From the NCBI GenBank assembly GCA_947303395.1, contig CAMYYD010000005.1, positions 116,307-180,306 on the forward strand: a stretch of DNA of 64,000 nt, written 5' to 3'. Of this stretch, positions 9,390 through 19,057 are shown in pieces. The DNA is from an uncultured Bacteroidales bacterium (GTDB lineage: Bacteria; Bacteroidota; Bacteroidia; Bacteroidales; F082). Numbering within the stretch: position 1 is the stretch's first letter; every line of letters starts with the position of its first letter. The position numbers were made by a program, and so were the translations under genes. A model generated the notes under the pieces. The model was not told where the DNA came from. It did no database searches and saw only the letters and a list, made by a program, of their open reading frames with translations.

Positions 9390-10324
9390 TGAAGATTTAT
9401 TACGACATAAATGATTTTGAACAAGTACCGCATGCGGTTGTAACCATTGGGACGTTCGACGGGGTGCATCGTGGACATCAGGAGATACTGAGAAACCTGG
9501 TGAATCAAGCGAAAGAAATCGGTGGCGAGAGCGTCGTGGTGACTTTTTATCCTCACCCAAGGCAGGTGCTGAGTCATGATTCGGGCATCCGTTTCATCTC
9601 GACGCAAGAGGAAAAAATCCGCCATCTTGAAGCTTTAGGCATTGATAATCTTATCATTATAAAATTTACTAAAGAGTTTGCGGCGATATCATCTGAAGAT
9701 TTTATCAAGAATTTCATTGTAAAAAACATCCATCCCGCGGTACTGATTATTGGCTACGACCACCATTTCGGCAGCGGCAGAACCGGTGATTTCAGTATGC
9801 TTTACGAACTTGGAAGCCAATACGATTTCAAAGTGGAGAAGATTCAGGAGCAAGATGTTGATAATGTGGCTGTTAGCTCAACAAAAATCAGGCATTTTTT
9901 GGAAAACGGTGACATAAAACACGCCAATATGCTTCTTGGATACGAGTTTTCATATTCAGGCAAAGTGATTCACGGTCAGCAAGTTGGACATAAAATTGGT
10001 TATCCTACGGCAAATATCGATGTCGCTGAAGAGTTCCAGCTCATCGATAAGCCAGGCGTGTATGCCACTTTCGTCGATTTTGACGGTCACTCCTACCCTG
10101 CCATGACTTATATCGGGAAGCGCCCGACTATGCATGACAACCGTCCACAAAGCATTGAAAGTCATATCTTTAACTTTGACAATGACATTTACGGCAAGGA
10201 AATAAAACTTCGATTTGTGGATTTCGTGAGGGAAGACATAAAATTTGATAACACTGAGGCTTTAAAAAATCAAATAGATAAAGATAAATCAAATATTATA
10301 AACATTTTAAATCAAATAGTATGA
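9389..10324 (+). CDS. ribF: Bifunctional riboflavin kinase/FAD synthetase
   Basis: VVTIGTFDGVHRGHQEIL, SSTKIRHFLENGD, HGQQVGHKIGYPTANI; start overlaps the asd stop (TAATG). Confidence 0.96.
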   Translation: MKIYYDINDFEQVPHAVVTIGTFDGVHRGHQEILRNLVNQAKEIGGESVVVTFYPHPRQVLSHDSGIRFISTQEEKIRHLEALGIDNLIIIKFTKEFAAISSEDFIKNFIVKNIHPAVLIIGYDHHFGSGRTGDFSMLYELGSQYDFKVEKIQEQDVDNVAVSSTKIRHFLENGDIKHANMLLGYEFSYSGKVIHGQQVGHKIGYPTANIDVAEEFQLIDKPGVYATFVDFDGHSYPAMTYIGKRPTMHDNRPQSIESHIFNFDNDIYGKEIKLRFVDFVREDIKFDNTEALKNQIDKDKSNIINILNQIV

Positions 10325-12060
10325 AAAAATTCTTAACATTAATTGCAATTATCTGCCTTCTTGGAATGACGAAGGCGAGTGCATGCACCAACTTCCTGGT
10401 AACCAAGGGAGCATCAGTCGACGGCTCGACTATGATTTCGTATGCCGCTGATTCTCATGTACTTTACGGTGAGTTATATCATTATCCGGCAGCCGATTAT
10501 CCAGAGGGCGCCATGCGTGACCTTTATGATTGGGACAGCGGTCGTTATCTCGGACAGATTCCGGAAGTGAGCCACACTTATAATGTTGTCGGCAACATGA
10601 ATGAGTGGCAGTTGGCTATTGGCGAAACCACTTACGGCGGTTTGGAATGCCTCTGGGAAGGTGAAGGTTTGATGGACTACGGCACCTTGATTTACATCTC
10701 TCTGCAGCGCTGCAAGACAGCTCGCGAAGCTATCCGTAACATCGCCGAACTTACAGCAAAATATGGCTATATCAGCGAAGGAGAGTCATTCTCAATCGCC
10801 GACACAGAAGAGGTTTGGATTATGGAAATGATTGGCAAGGGCAAGTTTGAAAAAGGTATGGTTTGGGTAGCACGCCGTATCCCTGACGGATATGTCTGCG
10901 GTCACGCCAACCAGGCACGCATCACCACATTCCCTCTCGCCAAAAAGAACGCAACCTCTTTGACTTCAAAGGATTTCAAGCAGTTTATGACCGACAACAA
11001 CGTTGACTGCATCTATGCCGAGGACGTGATTTCATTCGCAAAGAAGAATAATCTCTATGTCGGAAAAGACGAAGACTTCTCATTCTCAGACGTTTACGCT
11101 CCTGTAGATTTCAGCGGCGCACGTGGCTGTGACATGCGTGTTTGGGCAATGTTCAACAAGATTACCGACGGCATGGACGCTTATTTTGAATATGCTACCG
11201 GCAGAAATATCAAACGTGCAAAACCATACGTGAAGGGCGAACCACAGACTATCGAGAACTTCCCGAGCAACAGAATGCCACTGTGGGTGAAACCTAACAA
11301 AAAAGTGTCGGTTCTCGACATGATGAGCTTCATGCGCGATCACCTCGAGGGCACTGAACTCGACATGGCAAACGACCTTGGCGCCGGTCCATTCCACTGC
11401 CCATATCGTTGGCGTCCAATGGGTTTTGAAGTCGACGGAGTTGAATACATGCATGAAAGAACCACTGCAACACAGCAGACAGGATTCTCATTCGTTTCAC
11501 AAAGCAACGCCAACAGCATCCCTGAAATCGGCGGTATCATCTGGTGGGGTGTTGACGACGCAGCCAGCACAGTCTATTGCCCAATGTATACTTGCATGAC
11601 AGAGATTCCGCTCTGCTATCGCGTTGGAAACGGCTCAATGATGGAATATTCAGAGACAGCAGGATTCTGGATTTTCAATCAGGTTTCGAACTGGGCTTAC
11701 ACAAAATACGACTACATCCATCCGGAAATAGCTGAAAAACAAGCTGAATACGAGCAAGGTTGGGTTAAAGAAACACAAAAAATCAGTATCAAAGCGTCTC
11801 ATCTTTATGCTAAAGATCCGGCTGAGGCAGTGAAATTCCTCACAGACTATTCAAACAATGAGGCTATGAAGCTTTGCGCCGACTGGAAGGCATTTTACCA
11901 GTATCTCTTTGTGAAATATATGGATGGCAACGTCAAAACCGAACGTATAACACCTAAGGGTTACAAATACTACGCTCCGAAAGTGGAACAGCCTAAATAC
12001 AGCGACGAGTTCTACAAGGCGATTATTGACCAAACAGGAGATAAGCTGAAGGTCTACTAA
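10321..12060 (+). CDS. Secreted C69-family dipeptidase
   Basis: Signal peptide then ACTNFLVTKGASVDGSTMISYAADSH (N-terminal Cys nucleophile after processing), GETTYGG, GMVWVARRIPDGYVCGHANQARI. Confidence 0.92.
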   Translation: MKKFLTLIAIICLLGMTKASACTNFLVTKGASVDGSTMISYAADSHVLYGELYHYPAADYPEGAMRDLYDWDSGRYLGQIPEVSHTYNVVGNMNEWQLAIGETTYGGLECLWEGEGLMDYGTLIYISLQRCKTAREAIRNIAELTAKYGYISEGESFSIADTEEVWIMEMIGKGKFEKGMVWVARRIPDGYVCGHANQARITTFPLAKKNATSLTSKDFKQFMTDNNVDCIYAEDVISFAKKNNLYVGKDEDFSFSDVYAPVDFSGARGCDMRVWAMFNKITDGMDAYFEYATGRNIKRAKPYVKGEPQTIENFPSNRMPLWVKPNKKVSVLDMMSFMRDHLEGTELDMANDLGAGPFHCPYRWRPMGFEVDGVEYMHERTTATQQTGFSFVSQSNANSIPEIGGIIWWGVDDAASTVYCPMYTCMTEIPLCYRVGNGSMMEYSETAGFWIFNQVSNWAYTKYDYIHPEIAEKQAEYEQGWVKETQKISIKASHLYAKDPAEAVKFLTDYSNNEAMKLCADWKAFYQYLFVKYMDGNVKTERITPKGYKYYAPKVEQPKYSDEFYKAIIDQTGDKLKVY

Positions 12061-12065
12061 GCAAA

Positions 12066-12088
12066 AAAGACATGGACAACATGTCTTT
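12066..12088 (+). terminator. Hairpin AAAGACATG-GACAA-CATGTCTTT
   Basis: 9-bp perfect stem just after the dipeptidase stop. Confidence 0.6.
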
Positions 12089-12089
12089 G

Positions 12090-12140
12090 AAAAATGTCTA
12101 ATCGATTGATTTTCAATTTTGATTAGACATTTTTCTTTTT
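12090..12140 (+). terminator. Second hairpin with 14-bp stem AAAAATGTCTAATC/GATTAGACATTTTT followed by a T tract
   Basis: Arms 12090-12103 and 12121-12134, then tttttcttttt. Confidence 0.8.
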
Positions 12141-12199
12141 ATCACATGGACATTTGTCCATTTTGACTTTCATACCTCTTGACAAAGAAAAATTTTGTA

Positions 12200-12208
12200 T
12201 ATTTTTGC
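12200..12208 (+). promoter_or_regulatory. Bacteroidetes promoter TATTTTTGC with upstream TTG; near-leaderless start
   Basis: TATTTTTGC ends 5 nt before ATG 12214; TTGACAA starts at 12179. Confidence 0.6.
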
Positions 12209-12213
12209 AATGT

Positions 12214-13581
12214 ATGAAAGCAAAACTCACATATCAAATTATTCTTGCGATGGCGTTCATTGTCGTCATGACTTCATGCGAATCGCAAACGAGACGGGAA
12301 CAACGTGCGCGCGCTTTATATGAACAAGGTGTGCAGTTGCGTTCGCAACGTCTGTCCGAGGAGGCTACGGAATGTTTCCTCAAGGCATTATCATTGATGG
12401 ATAACGTTGAGACGCACGGCCGTGCGTCTCTGCAATTGCGCGCTAACATTAAAGACAATCTTGGCTCGATGTACAACAAACACCAGATGTTTGAAGACGC
12501 CTTGAATATGCACTGTGAAGCTGTCAACGACTTCAAACAGATTAACGACTCCGTTGGGATGATGACTGCTTGGCGCAACTGCGAGCGTGCCGCGAAATCA
12601 CTCGGATGGTTTGCGCAGACCAAACAATATTACGACAACGCCTTCCAAATCGCCATCTTATTAGATAATAAAGAAATGATTGCCGATTTATATCTCGAAA
12701 TCGGGCGTGATTATTATATGGAAATTGGCGATTATGAAAAGGCGATTGAATTTGTGCAAAATGCCATCAATGGCGGTATGGAGGGCAATGATTTGGACAT
12801 CGCCAACATGACTCTCGGCATTCTTTATTATTACATCGACGAAAACGACAATGCAAAACCATATCTCGAAAAGGCATTGCAGAGCGACAGGGCTGGAGTA
12901 AGAATGTCGGTTTATCAAACTCTTTACGGCATCGCGCTCAACGAGGAAAACCTCGAGATGGCAATGGAATACGAACAACTTTTCCTTGAGAATATGGCTA
13001 TTGCCGAAAAAGAGCACAACAACGAGAGCATCCAACGGATAAAATCGGAAAGCGAGCTGACTGCGCAGAAAAACGAGCTTGAGACCCTGCATCGTACCAA
13101 GAGCCTGAAACTTTATCTGATTATTGCGGTCGTTTTGCTTGGAAGCCTCACAATATTACTGATTGTCAGGAAAAGATTGACAGACAACAAGATAAAATCG
13201 CTTGAAAAGGAGCTTCAGATGCGCGACAAGGTTATGCTCAGCAGCAGCGTTTTTACTACGGCTAAGAACCTCGGCGAGCACCTTACAGCCGACGCACTCA
13301 ATTTCGACCTAAGCGATACCGACTGGGACGATTTTATAAGCATGACAGACTTGGTTTACGACGGTTTTTCTGAAAAGCTTCTCGCGAAGTTCCCTAAACT
13401 CACCCGAAACGACGTGCGCATCTGCTGCCTTACGAAAAACGGCTTCTCCAACCAGGTGATTTCGGTTTTGCTCGAAACGCAACTTGAATCATATTACAAA
13501 CGCAAAATGCGAATCAAACAGACGAAAATGGAACTCGCCGAAGATGCGAGGACTTTTGAAGAGATAATAAACACTATTTAA
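12214..13581 (+). CDS. Membrane-anchored TPR regulator with C-terminal HTH-like region (Bacteroidales type)
   Basis: Lipoprotein-like signal FIVVMTSCES, TPR repeats, TM LYLIIAVVLLGSLTILLIV, C-terminal LTRNDVRICCLTKNGFSNQVISVLL; the 20 aa before MKAKLTYQ are an ORF-track extension. Confidence 0.8.
   Translation: MKAKLTYQIILAMAFIVVMTSCESQTRREQRARALYEQGVQLRSQRLSEEATECFLKALSLMDNVETHGRASLQLRANIKDNLGSMYNKHQMFEDALNMHCEAVNDFKQINDSVGMMTAWRNCERAAKSLGWFAQTKQYYDNAFQIAILLDNKEMIADLYLEIGRDYYMEIGDYEKAIEFVQNAINGGMEGNDLDIANMTLGILYYYIDENDNAKPYLEKALQSDRAGVRMSVYQTLYGIALNEENLEMAMEYEQLFLENMAIAEKEHNNESIQRIKSESELTAQKNELETLHRTKSLKLYLIIAVVLLGSLTILLIVRKRLTDNKIKSLEKELQMRDKVMLSSSVFTTAKNLGEHLTADALNFDLSDTDWDDFISMTDLVYDGFSEKLLAKFPKLTRNDVRICCLTKNGFSNQVISVLLETQLESYYKRKMRIKQTKMELAEDARTFEEIINTI
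12409..12430. repeat. Family A palindrome, copy 1 (GAGACGCACGGCCGTGCGTCTC), in frame inside the TPR regulator CDS
   Basis: 22-bp perfect palindrome encoding ETHGRASL. Confidence 0.95.
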
Positions 13582-13582
13582 A

Positions 13583-14473
13583 ATGAAAAATATATTACAT
13601 CTGACTCCTATCTTCATGTTATTATTGGTAACTATCACCAGCTGCAATAAATCCTCCAATAACATCGAGCCGCAACCATCGGTTGTTACAGACTTCACCA
13701 TCGACAGCTTAAACTATCGTGTCAACGACGACGGCTCAACTGTGACCGTCACCGGTCATGTAAGCGGAGAATTTGCTTATGGCGATTTGTTAATCCCTGA
13801 AACGGTGTCGTATGACGGCAAAAACTACACCATTACGGTTGTCGGCGACGAGGCTTTCGACGGATGTTGGGGACTCTCTGGCAATCTGAGTATCCCAAGC
13901 ACAGTAACTAAAATCGGCGAAAACGCTTTCAGTTATTGTCAATTTACAGGTTGTCTGGATTTGCCTGGTAACCTCACTTACATCGGTGACCACGCATTCG
14001 CGTATTGTCAATGGATGAGAGGGGCTCTGTATATACCCGATTCAGTAACATATTTGGGCGAAGGCGCTTTCAGTGGATGTATGAGCTTTGACGGCACTTT
14101 GCACATTTCAAGAAGCATAACTTCTATCAAAAAAGGCACTTTTGACTGGTGTCAACAATTAATCGGTACTCTATACATACCGAATTCTGTCACTGAAATC
14201 GGCGACTGGGCATTTCAGGGCTGTTATAGATTTACCAGCTATTTGGAAATTCCTGAAGCAGTAACATATATCGGCGAAAGTGCTTTCTCGGGATGCACCG
14301 GGTTCTCTGAAGTCATTTCCCTCGCCACCGAGCCGCCAACATTAAGAAGTGATGCATTCCCATCCGATGTTTACTCAACACTCACAATTCCTTGCAATTG
14401 CACCTATCAATACCAACATTCACCTTGGTATCTGTTTTTTGACACTATTATTGAAGATTGTGATAAAAATTAA
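13583..14473 (+). CDS. BspA-like leucine-rich-repeat (LRR_5) lipoprotein
   Basis: Lipobox TITSCNK; repeats such as LSIPSTVTKIGENAFSYC, LYIPDSVTYLGEGAFSGC. Confidence 0.92.
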   Translation: MKNILHLTPIFMLLLVTITSCNKSSNNIEPQPSVVTDFTIDSLNYRVNDDGSTVTVTGHVSGEFAYGDLLIPETVSYDGKNYTITVVGDEAFDGCWGLSGNLSIPSTVTKIGENAFSYCQFTGCLDLPGNLTYIGDHAFAYCQWMRGALYIPDSVTYLGEGAFSGCMSFDGTLHISRSITSIKKGTFDWCQQLIGTLYIPNSVTEIGDWAFQGCYRFTSYLEIPEAVTYIGESAFSGCTGFSEVISLATEPPTLRSDAFPSDVYSTLTIPCNCTYQYQHSPWYLFFDTIIEDCDKN

Positions 14474-14485
14474 CCATTTTATACT

Positions 14486-16030
14486 ATGAAAACAAAAAAT
14501 TCTATCAATTTTTTAATTAAAAACGCGGCATTTTTGCTGCTTGCGATTATTCTTATTACAAGTTGTAAAAAAGACAAAATCGACAATGGTTCTGGAAACG
14601 AGCCTATCCCGGAAGAGCCTGGTATCGCTATCACCAATCCTCTTTGCTTTACAGCCGAAGAAGACCGTGTTTCAATAGAAATTTATGTGCGCGAAGATTG
14701 CGAAACAACGTTTGATTTTGAGTATAGTTATGACAATGTCGAGTGGAACCGGTTTATTCCCAATTATACGATTATTGTTTTGGCAGAAGCAGGTGAAAAA
14801 GTTTATTTCAGAGGTCATAATCCACAAGGACTTAGTCCGAACCATGATGTTTTTGATGAAGAAACTTTCTATTTTTGGGGTCCATGTGCAAAATTTGTGA
14901 CAAATGATAAATCGGTTGCTTTAAGCGGAAATGTGATGTCGTTGATTGACACGGTTTACAGGGCTACAAAACCTCTGCCGAAAAGCTGTTTTGCAGGTCT
15001 GTTTGAATATACATCGGTAACATCTGCGCCTGAGCTGCCTGCCACATTATTAAGCGAGTGTTGCTATACACACATGTTTTCTCTTTGCTCGAAACTTGTA
15101 TCAGCTCCAGAGTTGCCGGCAACAGTTTTGACGAAACATTGTTATTCCGATATGTTTGCCAATTGTTCGAGTATGACAGAAGCTCCTGAACTGCCTGCCA
15201 CCACCTTGGCAGAATACTGTTATAAATACATGTTCGGTTGCTGTAGTTTTACCACCGCACCTGAATTACCTGCAACTACAATGAAAGAGAACTGTTATAG
15301 GAGTATGTTTAGTGGCTGTACAAGTCTTGAAGCAGCACCGGAACTGCCTGCAATGACTTTGGCTGAGAATTGTTATTATGATATGTTTTGGGGCTGCCGT
15401 TTCGAAACAGCTCCGCGGCTTCCTGCCACCACTTTGGCTAATGGATGTTATTCGTGTATGTTTACAAACTGTCCGAATCTGACAACAGCCCCTGAATTGC
15501 CTGCCACTAATTTGGCTGATTATTGTTATACGAATATGTTTGCATATTGTGATAATCTTACCGAAGCTCCGAAACTACCGGCGACGACCCTTGCAGAATA
15601 CTGCTATTACGCAATGTTCAACTTTTGTAGGAGTCTCATTACACCACCTGAGCTTCCGGCTACGGAGTTGGCTGCGTATTGCTACAGTTTTATGTTCCAA
15701 GCTTGTAATAACATGACATCTGCTCCCGAACTACCCGCTACAACATTGGCTCCTTATTGCTATGAAGTTATGTTTGATATGTGTAGTGAAATTACTGCAG
15801 CACCTGAACTGCCGGCGACTACTTTGGTCGAAGGCTGTTATATTGCCATGTTTAGCAACTGTGACAAAATAAACAGCGTCAGGGTGCTTTTTACTGAATG
15901 GAACGATGAGGCGACAGACTGGTGGTTTGGCGACACCAATAGTTATGGTACGTTTTACTGCCCAAGTTCGCTGCCTCAAGATTTCGGATGCAATAGAATT
16001 CCAACAAATTGGACGGTCGAGACTCTCTAA
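14486..16030 (+). CDS. Surface lipoprotein with 11 tandem ~26-aa APELPATTLAxxCYxxMFxxC repeats
   Basis: Lipobox IILITSCKK; repeat array translated from 15023-15874. Confidence 0.9.
   Translation: MKTKNSINFLIKNAAFLLLAIILITSCKKDKIDNGSGNEPIPEEPGIAITNPLCFTAEEDRVSIEIYVREDCETTFDFEYSYDNVEWNRFIPNYTIIVLAEAGEKVYFRGHNPQGLSPNHDVFDEETFYFWGPCAKFVTNDKSVALSGNVMSLIDTVYRATKPLPKSCFAGLFEYTSVTSAPELPATLLSECCYTHMFSLCSKLVSAPELPATVLTKHCYSDMFANCSSMTEAPELPATTLAEYCYKYMFGCCSFTTAPELPATTMKENCYRSMFSGCTSLEAAPELPAMTLAENCYYDMFWGCRFETAPRLPATTLANGCYSCMFTNCPNLTTAPELPATNLADYCYTNMFAYCDNLTEAPKLPATTLAEYCYYAMFNFCRSLITPPELPATELAAYCYSFMFQACNNMTSAPELPATTLAPYCYEVMFDMCSEITAAPELPATTLVEGCYIAMFSNCDKINSVRVLFTEWNDEATDWWFGDTNSYGTFYCPSSLPQDFGCNRIPTNWTVETL
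15023..15874 (+). repeat. Coding tandem repeat array: 11 units of 25-26 aa, two invariant Cys positions per unit
   Basis: Units aligned by eye: SAPELPATLLSECCYTHMFSLCSKLV ... AAPELPATTLVEGCYIAMFSNCDKIN; 284 codons. Confidence 0.92.
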
Positions 16031-16047
16031 ATAAAATTCATTAAAAC

Positions 16048-18021
16048 ATGAAAAAATTATTCTTAACAAGCTTTATTATTCTGGCAGTAATTACAAAAAT
16101 AATCGCCCAGACCTTCATCGACAGAAACCTGAACTATTCCGTTAACGACGACGGCGCTACAGTGACATTAACTGGTTTTATTGATCGTTATCAAGATTTG
16201 ATAATACCCGAATCAGTAAATTATGAAGGACAAGACTATCCTGTCACTGCAATAGGAAATCGTGCCTTTCATGATTATTGGTGGGATCAGGATAGCTTGG
16301 TCATTCCTAATACAGTGACACATATTGGCTACAGTGCCTTTGCTCCATATCCTCATATAAATGGTAAAATAATATTGTCAAACAACTTGACATATATTGG
16401 CGCTGGCGCTTTTAATGGGAATGGTTTTAACGGGGAATTGGTTATTCCGAACACGGTCACATATATTGGTAATCTGGCTTTTTGTGGATGTGGCGGAATT
16501 ACCGGTGATTTGGTTATCCCAAATTCAGTTGAATATTTAGGTATACGTGCCTTTGAGGGATGTAGGGGCATTAAAGGTTCATTAACTATATCAAATTCAA
16601 TTGACACCATTCGTGAGGGCACTTTTACAAATTGTAAATTTACTGGAGAATTAATCATACCTAATTCTGTGAAATTCATTGATAAAAAAGCATTTTGGAG
16701 TTGTAATGGCTTTTCGGGTGATTTGAGAATCCCAAATTCGGTAAATCATATCGGCGAGGAGACTTTTTTCCAGTGTACAGGTTTTGATGGCAATTTGATT
16801 CTTCCTGATTCTATTGCGGAAATAGGGAGATTGGCATTTGGAGGTTGTAGCGGTTTGACAGGACCATTAAATATACCCGTAACATTAACTCAAATAAATG
16901 ACCAAGTGTTTGCTTATTGTGGTTTTACAGGTCCTTTAATTATTCCGGATTCCGTTACATATATCGGGGATGGTGCATTTGTTGAATGTCGTGGTTTCAG
17001 CGGTGACTTAGTTATCGGAAAGTCTGTAAAATACATTGGTTTATATGCTTTTGGATATTGTCCAGGCATTACTAATGTGGTGTCATTGTCAACAGAACCG
17101 GCGGAAGCCTATTATAACGAATTTGAACACCTTGACTGCACAACGCTTTCTGTCCCTTGCGGTTTTATTCAGGCATACTATTATGCCGGATGGCTTAGGC
17201 ATTTTACAACAGTAAATGAAAACTGTAGCTATCTGACACATCCTGAATGGTATTATGAATTAATAAACGATTCAGGCGACATCACTTATCAGTACCTTTC
17301 GCATCAGGGCGATACGACAATTCAACATAAAAAAGTTAAGATTATCGTGAAAACCAACACTCTTTACGATAAGGAAAGCATTGAACAGACCGAGGAATAC
17401 ATTTATGTTGACGACAATAAGGTTTACTGGTGGAACAAAACTCTCGAGGAATTCACTGTTTTATATGATTTCGGCGCACAAGTCGGCGACTATTGGGAAA
17501 TCAAGGCTGGTCTGAACTCGATAGTGGTTCACGTAGATATGGTTGGACAGGCTGAATATGATGGTATTGTCTATAAAACCTTGCAAATCGGCGATTATGA
17601 TGACATTTTCAGTGGCACGATTGTCTGCACGGTAGGTCATCTCACCAGCTTCTTCCCCGAGAAAATGCTCGACAACAAAGGCAATTACGAAGTCAATGGC
17701 TTGCGTTGCCACTGGAATAACGGCGAACTTCTCTTTAAGGTTGGCGATACCGACTGCGACTATGTCTATGATAATCATCATTTTGACGTAGATGAAATTG
17801 CCGAAAACGGATTTGAGGTTTATCCTAATCCCTCACATGAGAACATATTTGTCCAATCGGATAAAATAGAAGAGAAATATCGCATTCTCAACCTTCTCGG
17901 CGAATCCATCCTAACTGGCATAATTTCGTCTGAAAATCAACAAATCGATATCTCATCGTTATCCGAAGGCATTTATTTCATAACCATCGGCAATGCGACA
18001 ATGAAATTCATGAAAATGTAA
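16048..18021 (+). CDS. BspA-like LRR_5 surface protein with T9SS C-terminal sorting domain
   Basis: LRR_5 repeats (LVIPNTVTYIGNLAFCGCGG etc.); C-terminal VYPNPSHENIFVQ...LLGESILTG...ISSLSEGIYFITIGN. Confidence 0.92.
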   Translation: MKKLFLTSFIILAVITKIIAQTFIDRNLNYSVNDDGATVTLTGFIDRYQDLIIPESVNYEGQDYPVTAIGNRAFHDYWWDQDSLVIPNTVTHIGYSAFAPYPHINGKIILSNNLTYIGAGAFNGNGFNGELVIPNTVTYIGNLAFCGCGGITGDLVIPNSVEYLGIRAFEGCRGIKGSLTISNSIDTIREGTFTNCKFTGELIIPNSVKFIDKKAFWSCNGFSGDLRIPNSVNHIGEETFFQCTGFDGNLILPDSIAEIGRLAFGGCSGLTGPLNIPVTLTQINDQVFAYCGFTGPLIIPDSVTYIGDGAFVECRGFSGDLVIGKSVKYIGLYAFGYCPGITNVVSLSTEPAEAYYNEFEHLDCTTLSVPCGFIQAYYYAGWLRHFTTVNENCSYLTHPEWYYELINDSGDITYQYLSHQGDTTIQHKKVKIIVKTNTLYDKESIEQTEEYIYVDDNKVYWWNKTLEEFTVLYDFGAQVGDYWEIKAGLNSIVVHVDMVGQAEYDGIVYKTLQIGDYDDIFSGTIVCTVGHLTSFFPEKMLDNKGNYEVNGLRCHWNNGELLFKVGDTDCDYVYDNHHFDVDEIAENGFEVYPNPSHENIFVQSDKIEEKYRILNLLGESILTGIISSENQQIDISSLSEGIYFITIGNATMKFMKM

Positions 18022-18028
18022 TTAGTTC

Positions 18029-18102
18029 TTTAAAAACAAGCAAAAATCAGGCTGCAGATTTTCTTTGAAAAACCGAAGGTCTGATTTTTGCTTGTTTTTA
18101 AA
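18029..18102. terminator. Bidirectional terminator-like hairpin, 22-bp perfect stem
   Basis: Arms 18029-18050 (TTTAAAAACAAGCAAAAATCAG) and 18081-18102 (CTGATTTTTGCTTGTTTTTAAA) are exact reverse complements; between convergent genes and overlapping the MoxR stop. Confidence 0.85.
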
Positions 18103-19057
18103 GTAAATTTAACACGATTTTCTCAATGCTGATGCCTTCAGCTTGAGCGGTGTAGTTACGAACTAGGCGGTGTCTCAAAACAGGCACTGCCACTTTTTTC
18201 ACGTCTTCGATGTCGGGTGAGAACTTGCCGTTCATCAGGGCGTTGGCTTTGGCACCGATTATGAGATACTGCGAAGCACGAGGACCCGCACCCCAGCTTA
18301 AGTATTTATTTGCCAACTCGCTACCACGCTCGGTGTTTGGGCGAGTCTTGGAAACGAGATTTACTGCATATTCGTAAACGTTGTCAGGCACTGGCACGCG
18401 ACGCACCAGCTGCTGGAAATACAAAATTTCCTCAGCATTCATCACAGCCTCCACCTTATTATTAATAGCGGCAGTGGTGTTCTTCACGACAGCGATTTCC
18501 TCTTCGTATGAAGGATAATCGAGCATGAGGTTGAACATGAAACGGTCGAGCTGAGCCTCAGGAAGCGGATATGTCCCTTCCTGTTCGATAGGATTCTGCG
18601 TGGCAAGCACGAAGAACGGCTCGCTCAGCTTATATGTCTTGCCGGAAACAGTGACGTTTTTCTCCTGCATAGCCTCGAGCAAGGCAGCCTGAGTCTTAGG
18701 AGGCGTACGGTTGATCTCGTCAGCAAGGATTATGTTAGCAAAAACAGGGCCTTTCACGAATTTAAACTGACGCGACTCATCCAAAATCTCGGTTCCGACG
18801 ATATCGGAAGGCATGAGGTCAGGGGTGAACTGGATACGGTTGAAGCTCAAACCAAGTGCTTGTCCTATTGTGTTGATTAACAATGTCTTGGCAAGACCAG
18901 GAACACCAACCAGCAACACGTGACCCTGACAGAAAATCGACAAAATGGTATCGTGAATCACCTCGTTTTGTCCGATGATGACTTTTCCGATTTCTTTTTT
19001 TAAAGAATTATATTTTTCAACAAGGGCTTTTGCGCCTTCAACATCGTTACTATACAT
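18098..19057 (-). CDS. MoxR-family AAA+ ATPase
   Basis: GHVLLVGVPGLAKTLLINTIGQALGLSFNRIQFTPDLMPSDIVGTEIL, ILADEINRTPPKTQAALLEAMQE, FVLATQNPIEQEGTYPLPEAQLDRFMF. Confidence 0.95.
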   Translation of the reverse strand: MYSNDVEGAKALVEKYNSLKKEIGKVIIGQNEVIHDTILSIFCQGHVLLVGVPGLAKTLLINTIGQALGLSFNRIQFTPDLMPSDIVGTEILDESRQFKFVKGPVFANIILADEINRTPPKTQAALLEAMQEKNVTVSGKTYKLSEPFFVLATQNPIEQEGTYPLPEAQLDRFMFNLMLDYPSYEEEIAVVKNTTAAINNKVEAVMNAEEILYFQQLVRRVPVPDNVYEYAVNLVSKTRPNTERGSELANKYLSWGAGPRASQYLIIGAKANALMNGKFSPDIEDVKKVAVPVLRHRLVRNYTAQAEGISIEKIVLNLL

